DNA of 64,000 nt. Source: Euzebya sp051004735. Lineage in GTDB: Bacteria > Actinomycetota > Nitriliruptoria > Euzebyales > Euzebyaceae. Positions within the stretch are counted from its first letter, which is position 1, and each line of letters starts with the position of its first letter. Location of the stretch: NCBI GenBank assembly GCA_051004735.1, contig JBPCKA010000028.1:1-64000 (forward strand), written 5' to 3'. The translations under genes and the position numbers were made by a program. The notes under the pieces were generated by a model that had not been told where the DNA came from, searched no databases, and saw nothing but the letters and a program-made list of their open reading frames with translations. Shown piece after piece: positions 50,971-60,236 of this stretch.

Positions 50971-52305
50971 TCAGCGGGCGAACAGCACGCCCGGGTTCAT
51001 GATGCCGCGTGGGTCCAAGGCCGTCTTGATCGCCCGCATGGCGGCCAGGTCAGCCTGGTCCCGCGTCAGGTGAAGGTGGGTGACCTTGGCAACGCCGATG
51101 CCGTGCTCGCTGGCGATGCTGCCGCCGTTCGCAGCGACCAGTCGCAGAATGGCGGCTTCGCTGTCGCTGCCGCTCTGCGCGTCGGTGTCCGGCAGGTTGA
51201 TGTGCAGGTTGCCGTCGGCCAGATGGCCGAAGATGATGGCTTCCGGGACCAGCCGGTCCAGACTGGCGATCACGTCGGGCAGGGCCGGCAGCGGGACGGT
51301 GACATCCAGCTTCAGCGGGACTCCCAGGCTGTTGATCGCCTCGGTGTGACCTTCCCGGTAGTGCCACAGCCTGCGGCGGTCAGACTCATCCTGGGCCAGC
51401 ACGGCCGGACGGTTCCCCACCATCTCCAGGTCACGTTCGACATCCGCCTGACCTGCGAACTCAAGTAGCAGCATGACCGGCGGCAGGGGCTGCAGCGGTG
51501 GGGGCACGCCAGTGACCTGACACACCAGACGCACGCCGGCATCCCGCATCATCTCCACTGCCTGCAGGCGCTGGTCACCACGGGCGGCCGCGGACACCGC
51601 TACGGCATCGGCCACATCCTCACAGCCGACCAACAGCACCGTCGAGTTGCTGGTGCGGCGGACCAGGCGCAGTGAGACAGCCGTGATGATCCCCAGGGTT
51701 CCCTCGCTGCCGGCAAGAAGTTGCGGCAGGTCATAGCCCGCGTTGTCCTTGGTCAGACCTGGCAGGCGACGAAGGACTGTCCCATCGGCGAGCACCGCCT
51801 CCAGACCCATGACCCGTTGGCGCATCGAGCCGTGGGCCACTACGTGGACGCCTCCAGCGTTGGTGGCGACCATCCCGCCGATGGTCGCCGACTCGCGGGC
51901 CGCCAGGTCCACCCCGACCGCCAGGCCATGGTGGCCGACGACGTGGGCGACCGCGGCCAGACGTGCGCCGGCACCCACGCTCAGGCAGGGGGTGGCGGTG
52001 TCCACGCCGGCGATGTGGTCAAGCCGGGTCAGGCTGAGGACCACCTCACCGCCGCGGGGGACACCTCCCCCGACCAGCCCGGTGTTGCCCCCTTGCGGCA
52101 CGATGCCCACGCCCGCAGCGGCGCAGGCGGTGACGACGTCGCTGACCTGGCGAGTATCAGCGGGACGAACAACTGCCAGCGCCTGCCCGCTAAACCTCCC
52201 GGTCCAGTCGACCTCGAAACCGCGGCGGGCCTGCGGATCGGTCAGGACATGGGCAGCACCGACTGCGTGGTGCAACGACCTGATCAGATCACTGGGCTGG
52301 CTCAC
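50971..52305 (-). CDS. FAD-linked oxidase, GlcD/D-2-hydroxyglutarate dehydrogenase type
   Basis: 444 residues. FAD-binding-4 domain: GIVPQGGNTGLVGGGVPRGG, ESATIGGMVATNAGGVHVV and GLTKDNAGYDLPQLLAGSEG, then LGIITAVSLRLV. The C-terminal oxidase domain has GHLADGNLHINLPD (metal/substrate His) and ASEHGIGVAKVTHL. Members oxidise D-2-hydroxy acids such as glycolate, D-lactate or D-2-hydroxyglutarate. No GlcE/F partners are adjacent. Its start overlaps the stop of the GNAT gene upstream by 4 nt. Confidence 0.9.
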   Translation of the reverse strand: MSQPSDLIRSLHHAVGAAHVLTDPQARRGFEVDWTGRFSGQALAVVRPADTRQVSDVVTACAAAGVGIVPQGGNTGLVGGGVPRGGEVVLSLTRLDHIAGVDTATPCLSVGAGARLAAVAHVVGHHGLAVGVDLAARESATIGGMVATNAGGVHVVAHGSMRQRVMGLEAVLADGTVLRRLPGLTKDNAGYDLPQLLAGSEGTLGIITAVSLRLVRRTSNSTVLLVGCEDVADAVAVSAAARGDQRLQAVEMMRDAGVRLVCQVTGVPPPLQPLPPVMLLLEFAGQADVERDLEMVGNRPAVLAQDESDRRRLWHYREGHTEAINSLGVPLKLDVTVPLPALPDVIASLDRLVPEAIIFGHLADGNLHINLPDTDAQSGSDSEAAILRLVAANGGSIASEHGIGVAKVTHLHLTRDQADLAAMRAIKTALDPRGIMNPGVLFAR

Positions 52306-53360
52306 CGGTCGTGGTGGGAGGCCAGGCTGACGGACCAGTGCCGGCCGGGGATCACGGCGCTGAGCGGCCCGATGGTTGCCAGCGCGATGTGCCCAGAGGT
52401 GTCATCCAGGATGCTGGGCAGCCGCAGCATCCCGCAGGTTCTGGCCCACTCGGCTGTCTGGCTGCCGTCGGTCGCAAGCAGGGTGGCCGCGACGCACTCC
52501 GGATGGGCCACCAGTGCCTGCCCCATCACCCCGGCGGCCGACTCGGCATCGCGCGCCTGCCAGTGCAGGATCTGCAGGAAGGTGGCACCCATGATCTTGA
52601 GGGCCCTGCTGGCCAGCATGGCGGTGGTGTGATCACCGTCGTGGCTGGAGAACAGCGAATAGTCGTGCACGGGGTGTTGCAGGAAGCGCCACTGCCACCA
52701 GTCCTGGTCGGCCAGGATCCCCTCTGTGCCGTCAGCGGCACTGAGTTCATCCAGGTCGTCGGGAAGTTGCGCTAGCAACTGGCCGTCCGGGTCCGGTGGC
52801 GGTCCGAACGCGACCCGCGTGAACGTCGCGGCCACCTGCCGGGGTACCCCTCTCAGGTCGGCGAAGTCCTCGCCCACAGGACGAAACCATCGCTGTGCCC
52901 GATCGCGTTGCATGACACCCACGCCCTCCAGTCCCGGTATCGCCGCGGGCGTCGGCAGCGCAATCAGCAGGTCGAGGTCGTCGCCCACGATCTCACGCTG
53001 CCGCCGGAGCAGGCTGCCGTACAGGCCTTGACCGCGGTAGGCGCGGGCGGTGACGACATGGGCCACCCGGCCGGTGCGGATGACCCGACCCTCCACCCGA
53101 CCCAAACCGCGGTACAGCCCGGCATGTGCCACGATCTCGCTGTCGTCCTCCCACACCACGTTGTACGGCGCACCGTAGGGGTTGTCCCAGTACAGCCAGT
53201 CATGCGCCCGCAGGTCAACCAAGGCCGGCGGCGCGTGGGCCATCACCGAATCCTCGCGTACCGCCTGTTCGGCGGCCAACAACGCGCAGACTTCCTCGCG
53301 GTCCGCCTTGCTTGCGGACCGCAGGTGCAGTCCCTGTGTCGGGGGATCGTGAGTACGCAT
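52302..53360 (-). CDS. GNAT-family acetyltransferase, large form
   Basis: 352 residues. The N-terminal GNAT domain (~12-150) carries the acetyl-CoA loop VVTARAYRGQGLYGSLLRRQ. The second half has DQDWWQWRFLQHPVHDYSLF and a C-terminal GNAT-like region, so the whole resembles Eis-like or two-domain enhanced intracellular survival proteins. The acceptor is unknown. Its stop overlaps the GlcD-type start (ATGA). Confidence 0.75.
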   Translation of the reverse strand: MRTHDPPTQGLHLRSASKADREEVCALLAAEQAVREDSVMAHAPPALVDLRAHDWLYWDNPYGAPYNVVWEDDSEIVAHAGLYRGLGRVEGRVIRTGRVAHVVTARAYRGQGLYGSLLRRQREIVGDDLDLLIALPTPAAIPGLEGVGVMQRDRAQRWFRPVGEDFADLRGVPRQVAATFTRVAFGPPPDPDGQLLAQLPDDLDELSAADGTEGILADQDWWQWRFLQHPVHDYSLFSSHDGDHTTAMLASRALKIMGATFLQILHWQARDAESAAGVMGQALVAHPECVAATLLATDGSQTAEWARTCGMLRLPSILDDTSGHIALATIGPLSAVIPGRHWSVSLASHHDR

Positions 53361-53398
53361 CCGTGAGCCTCAGTCTGCCATGCTCCGGGCCAAGGGCT

Positions 53399-54193
53399 TC
53401 AGGGTTTGCGGGCCACCATGATCATGTTTGCCCCGATGACCGACAGCCACGACAGGGGCAGATGGGTCTCGGCCGCATGACTGATCCTCATCGATGTGCG
53501 CGCGGGAAGCACCGGCTTCTTGGCCACCTGCAGGGGACCGACCCCATGACCCAGCAGTCCCACCACGACCAGTCCGGCCCGGTCGGCGTACCCACGCAAC
53601 CTGCGGCCCGAGATGTATTGCCGTGGATAGCCGGTGGGAGGCGGCCCCAGCACGCCCATTGCAACCCCGATCGGGTCCAGCGCGAATGCCATTCGGTAGG
53701 GGTTGGGGCTGGTCACGATGATGTGTCCCCCCGGTTTGGCCACGCGGGCGAACTCGCTGACGGCCTCCCCCGGGTCGGTCAGATACTCGATGGCACCCAG
53801 ACCCGTGACCCAATCGAAGGTGTTGTCGTCGTAGGGCAGTTCGCGCATGTCGGCCTGCTGGACGTCGGCCTCCGCATCCGCCCGTGCGAAGGTGGCCCGG
53901 GTTGCCTCAACCATGCCCTCACTGACGTCCACGGCGCTGGTGGCATACCCCCGCTGGTGCATCGCCAGGGCCATCTGTCCGGCCCCACAGCCCACATCAA
54001 GAGTTGTTCCAGTCCCCGGTCCCAACTGATCGACGGCTTCAAGGCATCGCTGCATACGGCGTTGGATCACGTGGTCGTGGAAGGTGTGGCCCTGATAGAT
54101 CGTCTGCCACTGGTCGACTCGGGAATCGTAGTTGGCCTGGACCTTGGCCACGTGGGCGTCAGGGTGCTCGGATGCCTTCGATGGGGTCGTCAC
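53399..54193 (-). CDS. Class I SAM-dependent methyltransferase
   Basis: 264 residues. SAM motif TTLDVGCGAGQMALAMHQRG, acid in TSAVDVSEGMVEAT, ADMRELPYDDNTFDWVTGLG and VAKPGGHIIVTSPNPYRMAF. The last ~90 residues are basic and hydrophobic in parts (ISGRRLRGYADRAGL, LVVVGLLGHG), suggesting a membrane or lipid substrate. Overlaps the start-proximal end of the next gene (upstream, flippase-like) by 35 nt. Confidence 0.85.
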   Translation of the reverse strand: MTTPSKASEHPDAHVAKVQANYDSRVDQWQTIYQGHTFHDHVIQRRMQRCLEAVDQLGPGTGTTLDVGCGAGQMALAMHQRGYATSAVDVSEGMVEATRATFARADAEADVQQADMRELPYDDNTFDWVTGLGAIEYLTDPGEAVSEFARVAKPGGHIIVTSPNPYRMAFALDPIGVAMGVLGPPPTGYPRQYISGRRLRGYADRAGLVVVGLLGHGVGPLQVAKKPVLPARTSMRISHAAETHLPLSWLSVIGANMIMVARKP

Positions 54194-55178
54194 GGCTCAA
54201 CAACCTACCCACTCCATCCTCATCGGGTGTCGCCAGTTCCCCGGGCCAGCGCAGGCGGGCCACTGCGGCATAGGCCAACTCGGCCACCAGTTCCAGCAGA
54301 CGGGTCACCGCGACCAGGGCCAACACCGGTCCTGCGCCGATGACGGGTGCCAACACCACTGCGGTCACCCCCTCGCGGGGACCAAGGCCGCCGGGGGCGA
54401 AGACGGCGACCGCACCGATCAGATGGCCCAGCGCGAACGCGCCGACGACGCGTAACACCTGGTCGGTCGGACCCCCGACCCCGACATACAACGCCAGGAA
54501 GCCCGCCAGGCGGATGGTGAAGTTGCCGACATAGGCCAGGGTCAGCACCGCCGTGTCCCGTCGGGTGACACCGATGTCATCGGCGGATGCCAGCGATCCG
54601 ACCCGACGCAGCAGTGGAAGCCGCCCTGCCCATTTCGTCTTCTGCAGGAAGGTCCGGGGTGAGACCAGGGCCAGGACGATGACCAGTCCTGGCAGGGCAG
54701 CGAATCCGGCGGCCCAACCAAGCCCCGTATCGGGAAGCCACCAGGGAATCGTGGCCACGGCGACCAGACCGTTGACACAGGAGTACCAGACCACCTCAAG
54801 CAGTGTGGTGATGGCGCCGGCGGAGGCCCGCAGCCCGTGGCGACGGGCCACGACCGCCCGCGAGGCAACCTGCGCCATGCCCATCGCGTACCGCGTCAGC
54901 TGGCTTGAGGACCACACCCAGCGGCCTCGCGGCCGGTCCAGGTGCGCCCCGCCCATCGCCACCAGTGCCAGCCAGGCACGGACCAGGATCTCGTTGGCCA
55001 CGACGAACAGGCCAACCGCCGCCGCCATCGACCACCAGGTGGGCAGGGCGAATGCACTTTGGCCCACGGTCCCGAACCGGTCGCGCAGGACCAGGGCGAC
55101 CACGACCAGCACCGCCAGATAGGCCGCCCAACGCAAAGCCACCAGGGCGGGGGCCGGGACTTTCGCCAGGCGGGTCAT
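54159..55178 (-). CDS. Flippase-like integral membrane protein (UPF0104/LPG synthase N-domain)
   Basis: 339 residues with about eight hydrophobic helices. Landmarks: LTRYAMGMAQVASRAVVARR (the conserved cytoplasmic-facing stretch), TTLLEVVWYSCVNGLVAVAT, and the signature AVAVFAPGGLGPREGVTAVV (PGGxGxxE). Relatives are the lysylphosphatidylglycerol synthase membrane half and AglD-type proteins. Lacking the aminoacyltransferase half, it may flip a lipid. Immediately upstream of the methyltransferase (35-nt overlap) and just after bioB (4-nt gap), so one operon is likely. Confidence 0.8.
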   Translation of the reverse strand: MTRLAKVPAPALVALRWAAYLAVLVVVALVLRDRFGTVGQSAFALPTWWSMAAAVGLFVVANEILVRAWLALVAMGGAHLDRPRGRWVWSSSQLTRYAMGMAQVASRAVVARRHGLRASAGAITTLLEVVWYSCVNGLVAVATIPWWLPDTGLGWAAGFAALPGLVIVLALVSPRTFLQKTKWAGRLPLLRRVGSLASADDIGVTRRDTAVLTLAYVGNFTIRLAGFLALYVGVGGPTDQVLRVVGAFALGHLIGAVAVFAPGGLGPREGVTAVVLAPVIGAGPVLALVAVTRLLELVAELAYAAVARLRWPGELATPDEDGVGRLLSRDDPIEGIRAP

Positions 55179-55182
55179 GGGC

Positions 55183-56235
55183 TTACAGCAGCCCGGTCAA
55201 CGCCTTCACCGGCACCTGAAGGTCCTGGAGCATCTGGATGTCCGCCTGAGGCGTGCGACCCAGGGTGGTCAGGTAGTTGCCGATGATCATCCCGTTGGCC
55301 CCGCCCAGCAGCCCGGTGCCCTGCAGATCGCCCAGGACCACCTCGCGGCCACCGGCGTAGCGCAACATCGCCCAGGGGATGACCAGACGGAACAAGGCCA
55401 CCCCGTGCAGGGCCACGCGGGGATCCAGGGTCAGTTGTTGGCCGAGTGGGGTGCCCGGTCGCGGGTTGAGGAAGTTGACCGGCACCTCGGTCGGTTCCAG
55501 GTCGGCCAGGGCCAGGGCAAGTTCGGCGCGTTGTGCCGGCACCTCACCCATGCCCAGGATCCCGCCGGAGCACAGGTCCATGCCGGACTGGCGGACGTGG
55601 TTGCAGGTGTCCAGCCGTTCCTGCCAGTCGTGGGTGGTGCAGATGCGGGGGAAGAACGAGCGGGCGGATTCCAGGTTGTGGTTGTAGCGGACCACGCCGG
55701 CGTCGGCCATGGCTGCGGCCTGGTCAGGTCTCAGCAGGCCGGCGCTGACCGCAACCTCGAGGTCGGTCTCGGTCTGGACCGCGTCAACGGAGTCAAGGAT
55801 GTGGGCCATCGCCTTGTCGTCTGGCCCCTTGATGGCAAGGACCATGCAGAACTCGGTGGCCCCGCCGGTCTGGGCGCTGGTGGCCGCGGTGATGACCTGG
55901 TCGCGGGTCATGTAGGGCTGTGGCTTGACGTCGGTGTCAAAGGTCGAGGACTGGGAACAGAACGCGCAGTCCTCGGGACAGCCGCCGGTCTTGGTGGACA
56001 GGATCGACTCCAGGCTGATCTCCTCCCCGCACCATTCCAGACGGACCCGGTGGGCCAGGTCCAGCATCTGGGTCAGCAGTTGGGAGTCGGGGTCCATCGC
56101 CTGGTCGGCCAGTTCCGCCAGGGCATAGGCCTGCTGGTCGGTGATCCGCTCCCGGCGCCGGAGTAAGGCGTCCTCGACCTCATCGAGCAAGGACTGCTGG
56201 TCGGTCTGGCTGGCTGCGGCGTCGGTGGTGCTCAT
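55183..56235 (-). CDS. bioB: Biotin synthase
   Basis: Radical SAM enzyme that inserts sulfur into dethiobiotin. 350 residues. Cluster motif GGCPEDCAFCSQ (CxxxCxxC), SAM region YMTRDQVITAATSAQTGG, YNHNLESARSFFPRICTTHD (conserved in BioB), and CNHVRQSGMDLCSGGILGMG. The Arg that binds the [2Fe-2S] cluster lies in the C-terminal half. Other bio genes are not adjacent. The biotin-dependent carboxylase at the right edge is a client. Confidence 0.95.
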   Translation of the reverse strand: MSTTDAAASQTDQQSLLDEVEDALLRRRERITDQQAYALAELADQAMDPDSQLLTQMLDLAHRVRLEWCGEEISLESILSTKTGGCPEDCAFCSQSSTFDTDVKPQPYMTRDQVITAATSAQTGGATEFCMVLAIKGPDDKAMAHILDSVDAVQTETDLEVAVSAGLLRPDQAAAMADAGVVRYNHNLESARSFFPRICTTHDWQERLDTCNHVRQSGMDLCSGGILGMGEVPAQRAELALALADLEPTEVPVNFLNPRPGTPLGQQLTLDPRVALHGVALFRLVIPWAMLRYAGGREVVLGDLQGTGLLGGANGMIIGNYLTTLGRTPQADIQMLQDLQVPVKALTGLL

Positions 56236-56263
56236 CGCAGGGGACTGTATCCCGCGTCAAGGC

Positions 56264-56911
56264 TCAACCGTGGCGCCGCAGGACTGTCCAGGTGGCGGTG
56301 CCGTGCTGGGCGGCCACACCACCCCACCGGCCGGGTAGCGCCGCGGCAACCTGTTCCGGTGCCAGGTAGATCGGTGTGCCTGGACCCCGTGAGGACACCC
56401 ACACCAGCGCTCCACCCGGGGTGATCACCCGGTCCAGCTCGGTTGGGAACAAAAGCATGTTCATCAAGACGGCAACGGTGATGCTGTGGTCCTGAAGGGG
56501 CAAGCACACACCGTCGGCCTGAAATCGGGCCACCCCATCCGCGGGGGAGTGGGCCAGCATCGCCTGTGACAGATCGGTGGAGACCAGAAGGGGAGCCCTG
56601 CCCGCCAACGACGACGAGGCCCACCCGTCCCCGGCACCCAGTTCCAGCCACACCCCATGATCGGGCAGGGGACCACCACGGTCCAGGGCGTCGCTCAGCG
56701 AGTCCAAGCGCTCAGGGGTGTGTCGGGTGTGCCACTCACCGGCCAGCCCGTCGAAGGTGGCCTGAACCTGACGGGGCGTGTCGCCCGACCAGGCACCCAC
56801 CTCGGCGGCCACCGCAGAGGTGACGGTTCGCATCGGATGGGCCTGGCCAAGCTCAACCACTCGCGGATCGACCTCTTCAGGCTCGACCGGATCCAGCCAG
56901 GTGATGCTCAT
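56264..56911 (-). CDS. Probable SAM-dependent methyltransferase upstream of bioB
   Basis: 215 residues, 28 nt upstream of bioB. A SAM-like site is seen in VWLELGAGDGWASSSLAG, with STDLSQAMLAHSPADG and FQADGVCLPLQDHSITVAVL. The end WGGVAAQHGTATWTVLRR closes the fold. Position suggests, but does not prove, a role with biotin synthesis such as the carboxyl-protecting step of BioC; the sequence is too generic to say. Confidence 0.65.
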   Translation of the reverse strand: MSITWLDPVEPEEVDPRVVELGQAHPMRTVTSAVAAEVGAWSGDTPRQVQATFDGLAGEWHTRHTPERLDSLSDALDRGGPLPDHGVWLELGAGDGWASSSLAGRAPLLVSTDLSQAMLAHSPADGVARFQADGVCLPLQDHSITVAVLMNMLLFPTELDRVITPGGALVWVSSRGPGTPIYLAPEQVAAALPGRWGGVAAQHGTATWTVLRRHG

Positions 56912-56945
56912 CCGCCAGATGCTAGGCCTTGGGGGTCAGACGTTG

Positions 56946-57866
56946 CTACACCAGACCGGTTCGTTTCCAGATGGCCTTGGAGGGGCCCTTGACCAGCCCC
57001 AGTTCGGCGAACACGCCCATGGGTTTGCTGGCCGCCCAGCGCAACGTCTGTTGCCACTCGGGGTTGCTGGCCGCCGCGGCCTTGGCCTGACCGATGTCAA
57101 GTCCTGCTGCCGCATAGCCCCTGGGGTGCATCAGGAGTTGGTTGACGATCAGCGCGATCAGCGGAAGGAATGCGCGGGTGCGCTGGACATCCCAGCCCTT
57201 CAGCTCGTCCAGATCGCGGGCCAACTCCTCATCGGCGTAGCGCATGTGCCGCGCCTCCTCCACCACATGGATGTAGGCGACCTTGCGGCTGACCGGTTGG
57301 GTCCGCTCGTCGTTCATGCCCTCCCGTTGCAGAGCGTCCAACAGTGCCTCGACGTAGAAGGTCCCGGCAAAGGCGACCGCGTCATTGGACAGGGGCGTGG
57401 TCAGGATCTCCGAGGAGTGACGGATGGTCGTGTTGGGGCCGTAGGCGGGGGTGTCCAACCAGGTCAGCATCTTGCCGAACATGGTGGAGTGGCGGCATTC
57501 GTCGGCCACCTCGGTCAGTCCGTACTGGAAATGGTGTGACCGGGGGTCGTGGGCACCCAGGTGCCGCAACAACATCCTCATCAGGATCATCTCGAAGAAG
57601 ATCCCACTGGCGTAGGTCGACGCCAGTTGGTGCTTGGTCAACTCAAGCCGCTGCCACTGGTCAAGCCCGTTCCACAGCGGCGTGCCATACAGCGTGGTGC
57701 GCTCGGGCTGCATGTACCACGTGTCGGGCAGGTGTGGGCTGTTCCAGTCGATGTCGACCAACGGGTCGAAGCTCTGCTTGGCACTTGAGAGCAACAAGCG
57801 TTCGGCTGTCGTCTCCCGCGAGTGCGCGCCTCGTCGACCGTTCGTCGTGGGCTGGATGGTGGTCAT
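56946..57866 (-). CDS. AurF-like diiron protein
   Basis: 306 residues, soluble, all-helical. Metal-ligand motifs: QLASTYASGIFFEMILMRML, LTEVADECRHSTMFGKML (ExxxxxH), and IHVVEEARHMRYADEELARD (EExxH). This matches the AurF family (p-aminobenzoate N-oxygenase) and related diiron proteins. Many members' substrates are unknown. ATG 57866 with a TANNNT box (TATGGT, 57874-57879 on the minus strand) 7 nt upstream: leaderless. Divergent from the DapA-like gene. Confidence 0.75.
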   Translation of the reverse strand: MTTIQPTTNGRRGAHSRETTAERLLLSSAKQSFDPLVDIDWNSPHLPDTWYMQPERTTLYGTPLWNGLDQWQRLELTKHQLASTYASGIFFEMILMRMLLRHLGAHDPRSHHFQYGLTEVADECRHSTMFGKMLTWLDTPAYGPNTTIRHSSEILTTPLSNDAVAFAGTFYVEALLDALQREGMNDERTQPVSRKVAYIHVVEEARHMRYADEELARDLDELKGWDVQRTRAFLPLIALIVNQLLMHPRGYAAAGLDIGQAKAAAASNPEWQQTLRWAASKPMGVFAELGLVKGPSKAIWKRTGLV

Positions 57867-57936
57867 ATGAGCCACCATATCATGGCACGTAGTTCGATGG
57901 CTAGAGGCAGTTTCTCTGGTGGCTACCCTGACTCCG

Positions 57937-58695
57937 ATGACAATCTTTGACGGTGTCGGTGTCGCTCTGGTCACGCTGTTTGATGCCGACCTGTCGGTTG
58001 ACCTGGAAGCAACCGTCGAGCTGGCTGGTGAATTGGTGGCCGAGGGGATGCGTGCCGTCGTGGTCGGCGGATCCACCGGTGAGGCCTATGCCCTTGACAA
58101 CGCTGAGCGGACCAGCCTGATCACGGCGGTGCGCGAGGCCCTTCCCGCCGATGTTCCCGTTATCGCCGGCACCGGTGCCCCGTCGGCTCGTCAGGCTGCC
58201 CAGTTGACCATGATGGCCGCTGACGCCGGCGCGGATGCGGCACTGGTGCTGTCACCACCACGAAGCGCTGACGTCCGGCCCTACTACGACGTGGTCGCGC
58301 AGGCGGCGGGCGATCTGCCGCTGCTGGCCTACCACTTCCCCGCGGCCAGTGCGCCGGGCATCAATCTGGCCCATCTGCGTGAACTGCCCGTGGTCGGGCT
58401 GAAGGACTCGACAGGCGACCCCGACCGGCTGTTGGAGGAGCTGACCACCTACCAGGGGCAGGTCTATGTCGGGTCCTCGGCGCTGCTGACGCAGGCGGGC
58501 GCGCTGGGAGCCGTCGGTGCGATCCTGGCGCTGGCCAACAGCCAGCCCGAGGACTGCGTGGCCGCCTTTGCCGGTGACGCGCAGGCCCAGTTGCGCCTGG
58601 CACCCCACCACCTGTCCCTGCCGCCCTTCCCGCAGGGAATCAAGGACCAGGTGGCCGCCCGTTGGGGCTACCCCGCCCATTCGCGCATGGGCTGA
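57937..58695 (+). CDS. DapA/NAL family lyase
   Basis: 252 residues, TIM barrel. FDGVGVALVTLFDAD is the N-terminal strand, VVVGGSTGEAYALDNAERTS the GGTGE-type pyruvate loop, LLAYHFPAASAPG the Tyr, and VVGLKDSTGDPDRLLEEL the Schiff-base Lys. It is about 40 residues shorter than DapA of E. coli, lacking the last helices. It may be a dihydrodipicolinate synthase, an N-acetylneuraminate lyase-type aldolase, or another 2-keto acid enzyme. ATG 57937 lies 7 nt after TACCCT (57924-57929): leaderless. Confidence 0.75.
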   Translation: MTIFDGVGVALVTLFDADLSVDLEATVELAGELVAEGMRAVVVGGSTGEAYALDNAERTSLITAVREALPADVPVIAGTGAPSARQAAQLTMMAADAGADAALVLSPPRSADVRPYYDVVAQAAGDLPLLAYHFPAASAPGINLAHLRELPVVGLKDSTGDPDRLLEELTTYQGQVYVGSSALLTQAGALGAVGAILALANSQPEDCVAAFAGDAQAQLRLAPHHLSLPPFPQGIKDQVAARWGYPAHSRMG

Positions 58696-58732
58696 CCGGC
58701 AGCCCGTCACACGGTCGGATACGGTCGCGGCG

Positions 58733-60160
58733 ATGAAGCAGACGATTGTGATCCTCGGTGGCGGACCCGGTGGCTATGAGGCGGCGTTGGTCGCCGCCGA
58801 GCAGGGGGCCGACGTGACCGTGATCTCCAAGGAGGGTCTTGGCGGCAACAGTGTCCTGTGGGACTGCGTCCCCTCCAAGGGCATCATCGTCAGTTCGGTC
58901 GCGATGGGGTCGATGGAGACCGCCGAGCGCCTGGGCGTGCATCTTGAGGGCGGGCGCGATGTGGCTGCGCACGTCAGTGCCGACATCGCCAAGGTGATGG
59001 ACCGGGTCCGCGACCTGGGTCTGAGCCAATCCGCCGACATCGAACAGAAGGTGGCGGCCGCGGGCGCGCGAATCGTGAAGGGCACCGGTCGGCTGGCCGG
59101 GCCCGAGACGGTCGAGGTCGAAACCGACGACGGGCAGGTCACCGCCTTCAAGGCCGACGTGATCCTGGTGGCGACGGGATCCAACCCGCGGGTGCTGCCC
59201 TTCGCCAAGCCAGATGGTGATGTGGTGTTCACCTCACGGGAGTTGTTCAACCTGCGGCGCGCGCCCGAGCGACTGATCGTGGTCGGGTCCGGGGTCACGG
59301 GTGCGGAGTATGCCCAGGCGTTCGCCAAGTTCGGTGTGGACGTGCATCTGGTCAGTTCGCGTGAGGTGATCCTGCCCAGCGAGGACCAGGATGCCGCCCG
59401 GGTGCTTGAAGGCGAGTTCGAGCGTTGGGGCATGACCATCCACCGCCGGCAGCGCGCCTATGACATGGAGGTGGGCGATGAGGGGGTGCGGGTCAAGATC
59501 GCCGCTGCGGACGGGAAAAATCCCAAGTGGGTCGAGGCCAGCCACGCCCTGTACTGCGTGGGGCAGGTACCCGCGTCACGCCGTCTGGGCCTGGAGGCCG
59601 CGGGGGTCGTCGTGGCAGACGACGGCGCCATCCCGGTGGATGCCGTCAGCCGTACCAACGTCCACACCATCTATGCGGCCGGCGATGTCACCGGCCGGAT
59701 CATGCTTGCGTCGGTGGCGGCCATGCAGGGACGCAACGCGATGTATCACGCACTGGGGATGGCGGTCGCACCGCTGCGCTGGGATGCGGTGGCCGCCTGC
59801 GTGTTCACCAGTCCTCAGGTGGCGACGGTGGGCCTGTCCGGCCAGGACCTGGCCGAGACCCACACCCCGGTGGACACCCAGCATCTGGACTTTGCCGGCA
59901 ACCCCAGAGCCAAGATGGAAGAGGCGACGGTGGGTTTCGTCAAGATCCACGCCCTGAAGGGGTCGGGCACGGTGGTTGGCGGAACCGTCGTCGCCCACAA
60001 CGCCTCGGATCTGATCACCCCGCTCAGCGTCGCTGTCCACAACCGGCTGAGTGTCAGTCAAGTGGCACAGGCCTTCAGCATCTACCCCTCGATGGGCGGC
60101 TCGACCTCAGAGGCGGCACGCCAACTGATGGGACTGCAGGCGGGAGAACCAGGGCTGTGA
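58733..60160 (+). CDS. NAD(P)H-quinone dehydrogenase, LpdA (Rv3303c)-like
   Basis: 475 residues of the disulfide oxidoreductase fold. FAD site VILGGGPGGYEAALVAAEQG, NAD site RLIVVGSGVTGAEYAQAFAK, and the FAD-ribityl motif IYAAGDVTGRIMLASVAAMQ. The redox CxxxxC is reduced to GNSVLWDCVPSKGI: only the second Cys is present. This is a mark of the mycobacterial LpdA quinone reductase and rules out lipoamide dehydrogenase. The C-terminal HxxxxE dyad is also changed. ATG 58733 follows TACGGT (58720-58725) by 7 nt. Confidence 0.85.
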   Translation: MKQTIVILGGGPGGYEAALVAAEQGADVTVISKEGLGGNSVLWDCVPSKGIIVSSVAMGSMETAERLGVHLEGGRDVAAHVSADIAKVMDRVRDLGLSQSADIEQKVAAAGARIVKGTGRLAGPETVEVETDDGQVTAFKADVILVATGSNPRVLPFAKPDGDVVFTSRELFNLRRAPERLIVVGSGVTGAEYAQAFAKFGVDVHLVSSREVILPSEDQDAARVLEGEFERWGMTIHRRQRAYDMEVGDEGVRVKIAAADGKNPKWVEASHALYCVGQVPASRRLGLEAAGVVVADDGAIPVDAVSRTNVHTIYAAGDVTGRIMLASVAAMQGRNAMYHALGMAVAPLRWDAVAACVFTSPQVATVGLSGQDLAETHTPVDTQHLDFAGNPRAKMEEATVGFVKIHALKGSGTVVGGTVVAHNASDLITPLSVAVHNRLSVSQVAQAFSIYPSMGGSTSEAARQLMGLQAGEPGL

Positions 60161-60236
60161 TCACCGCGAGTTCAACGCTCAGTCCAACCTGTGCTGATAG
60201 CCAGCCGCGAATCAGGGGGTGGTGGAAGGTGTGGCT

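Noticed and set aside
51721..52632. Open frame antisense to the GlcD-type oxidase and GNAT genes
   Set aside because: Spans the 4-nt junction of two real genes on the other strand and shows no protein motif.
58733..60160. Dihydrolipoamide dehydrogenase
   Set aside because: The first redox Cys is missing, so the lipoamide reaction is not possible; an LpdA-like quinone reductase fits better.
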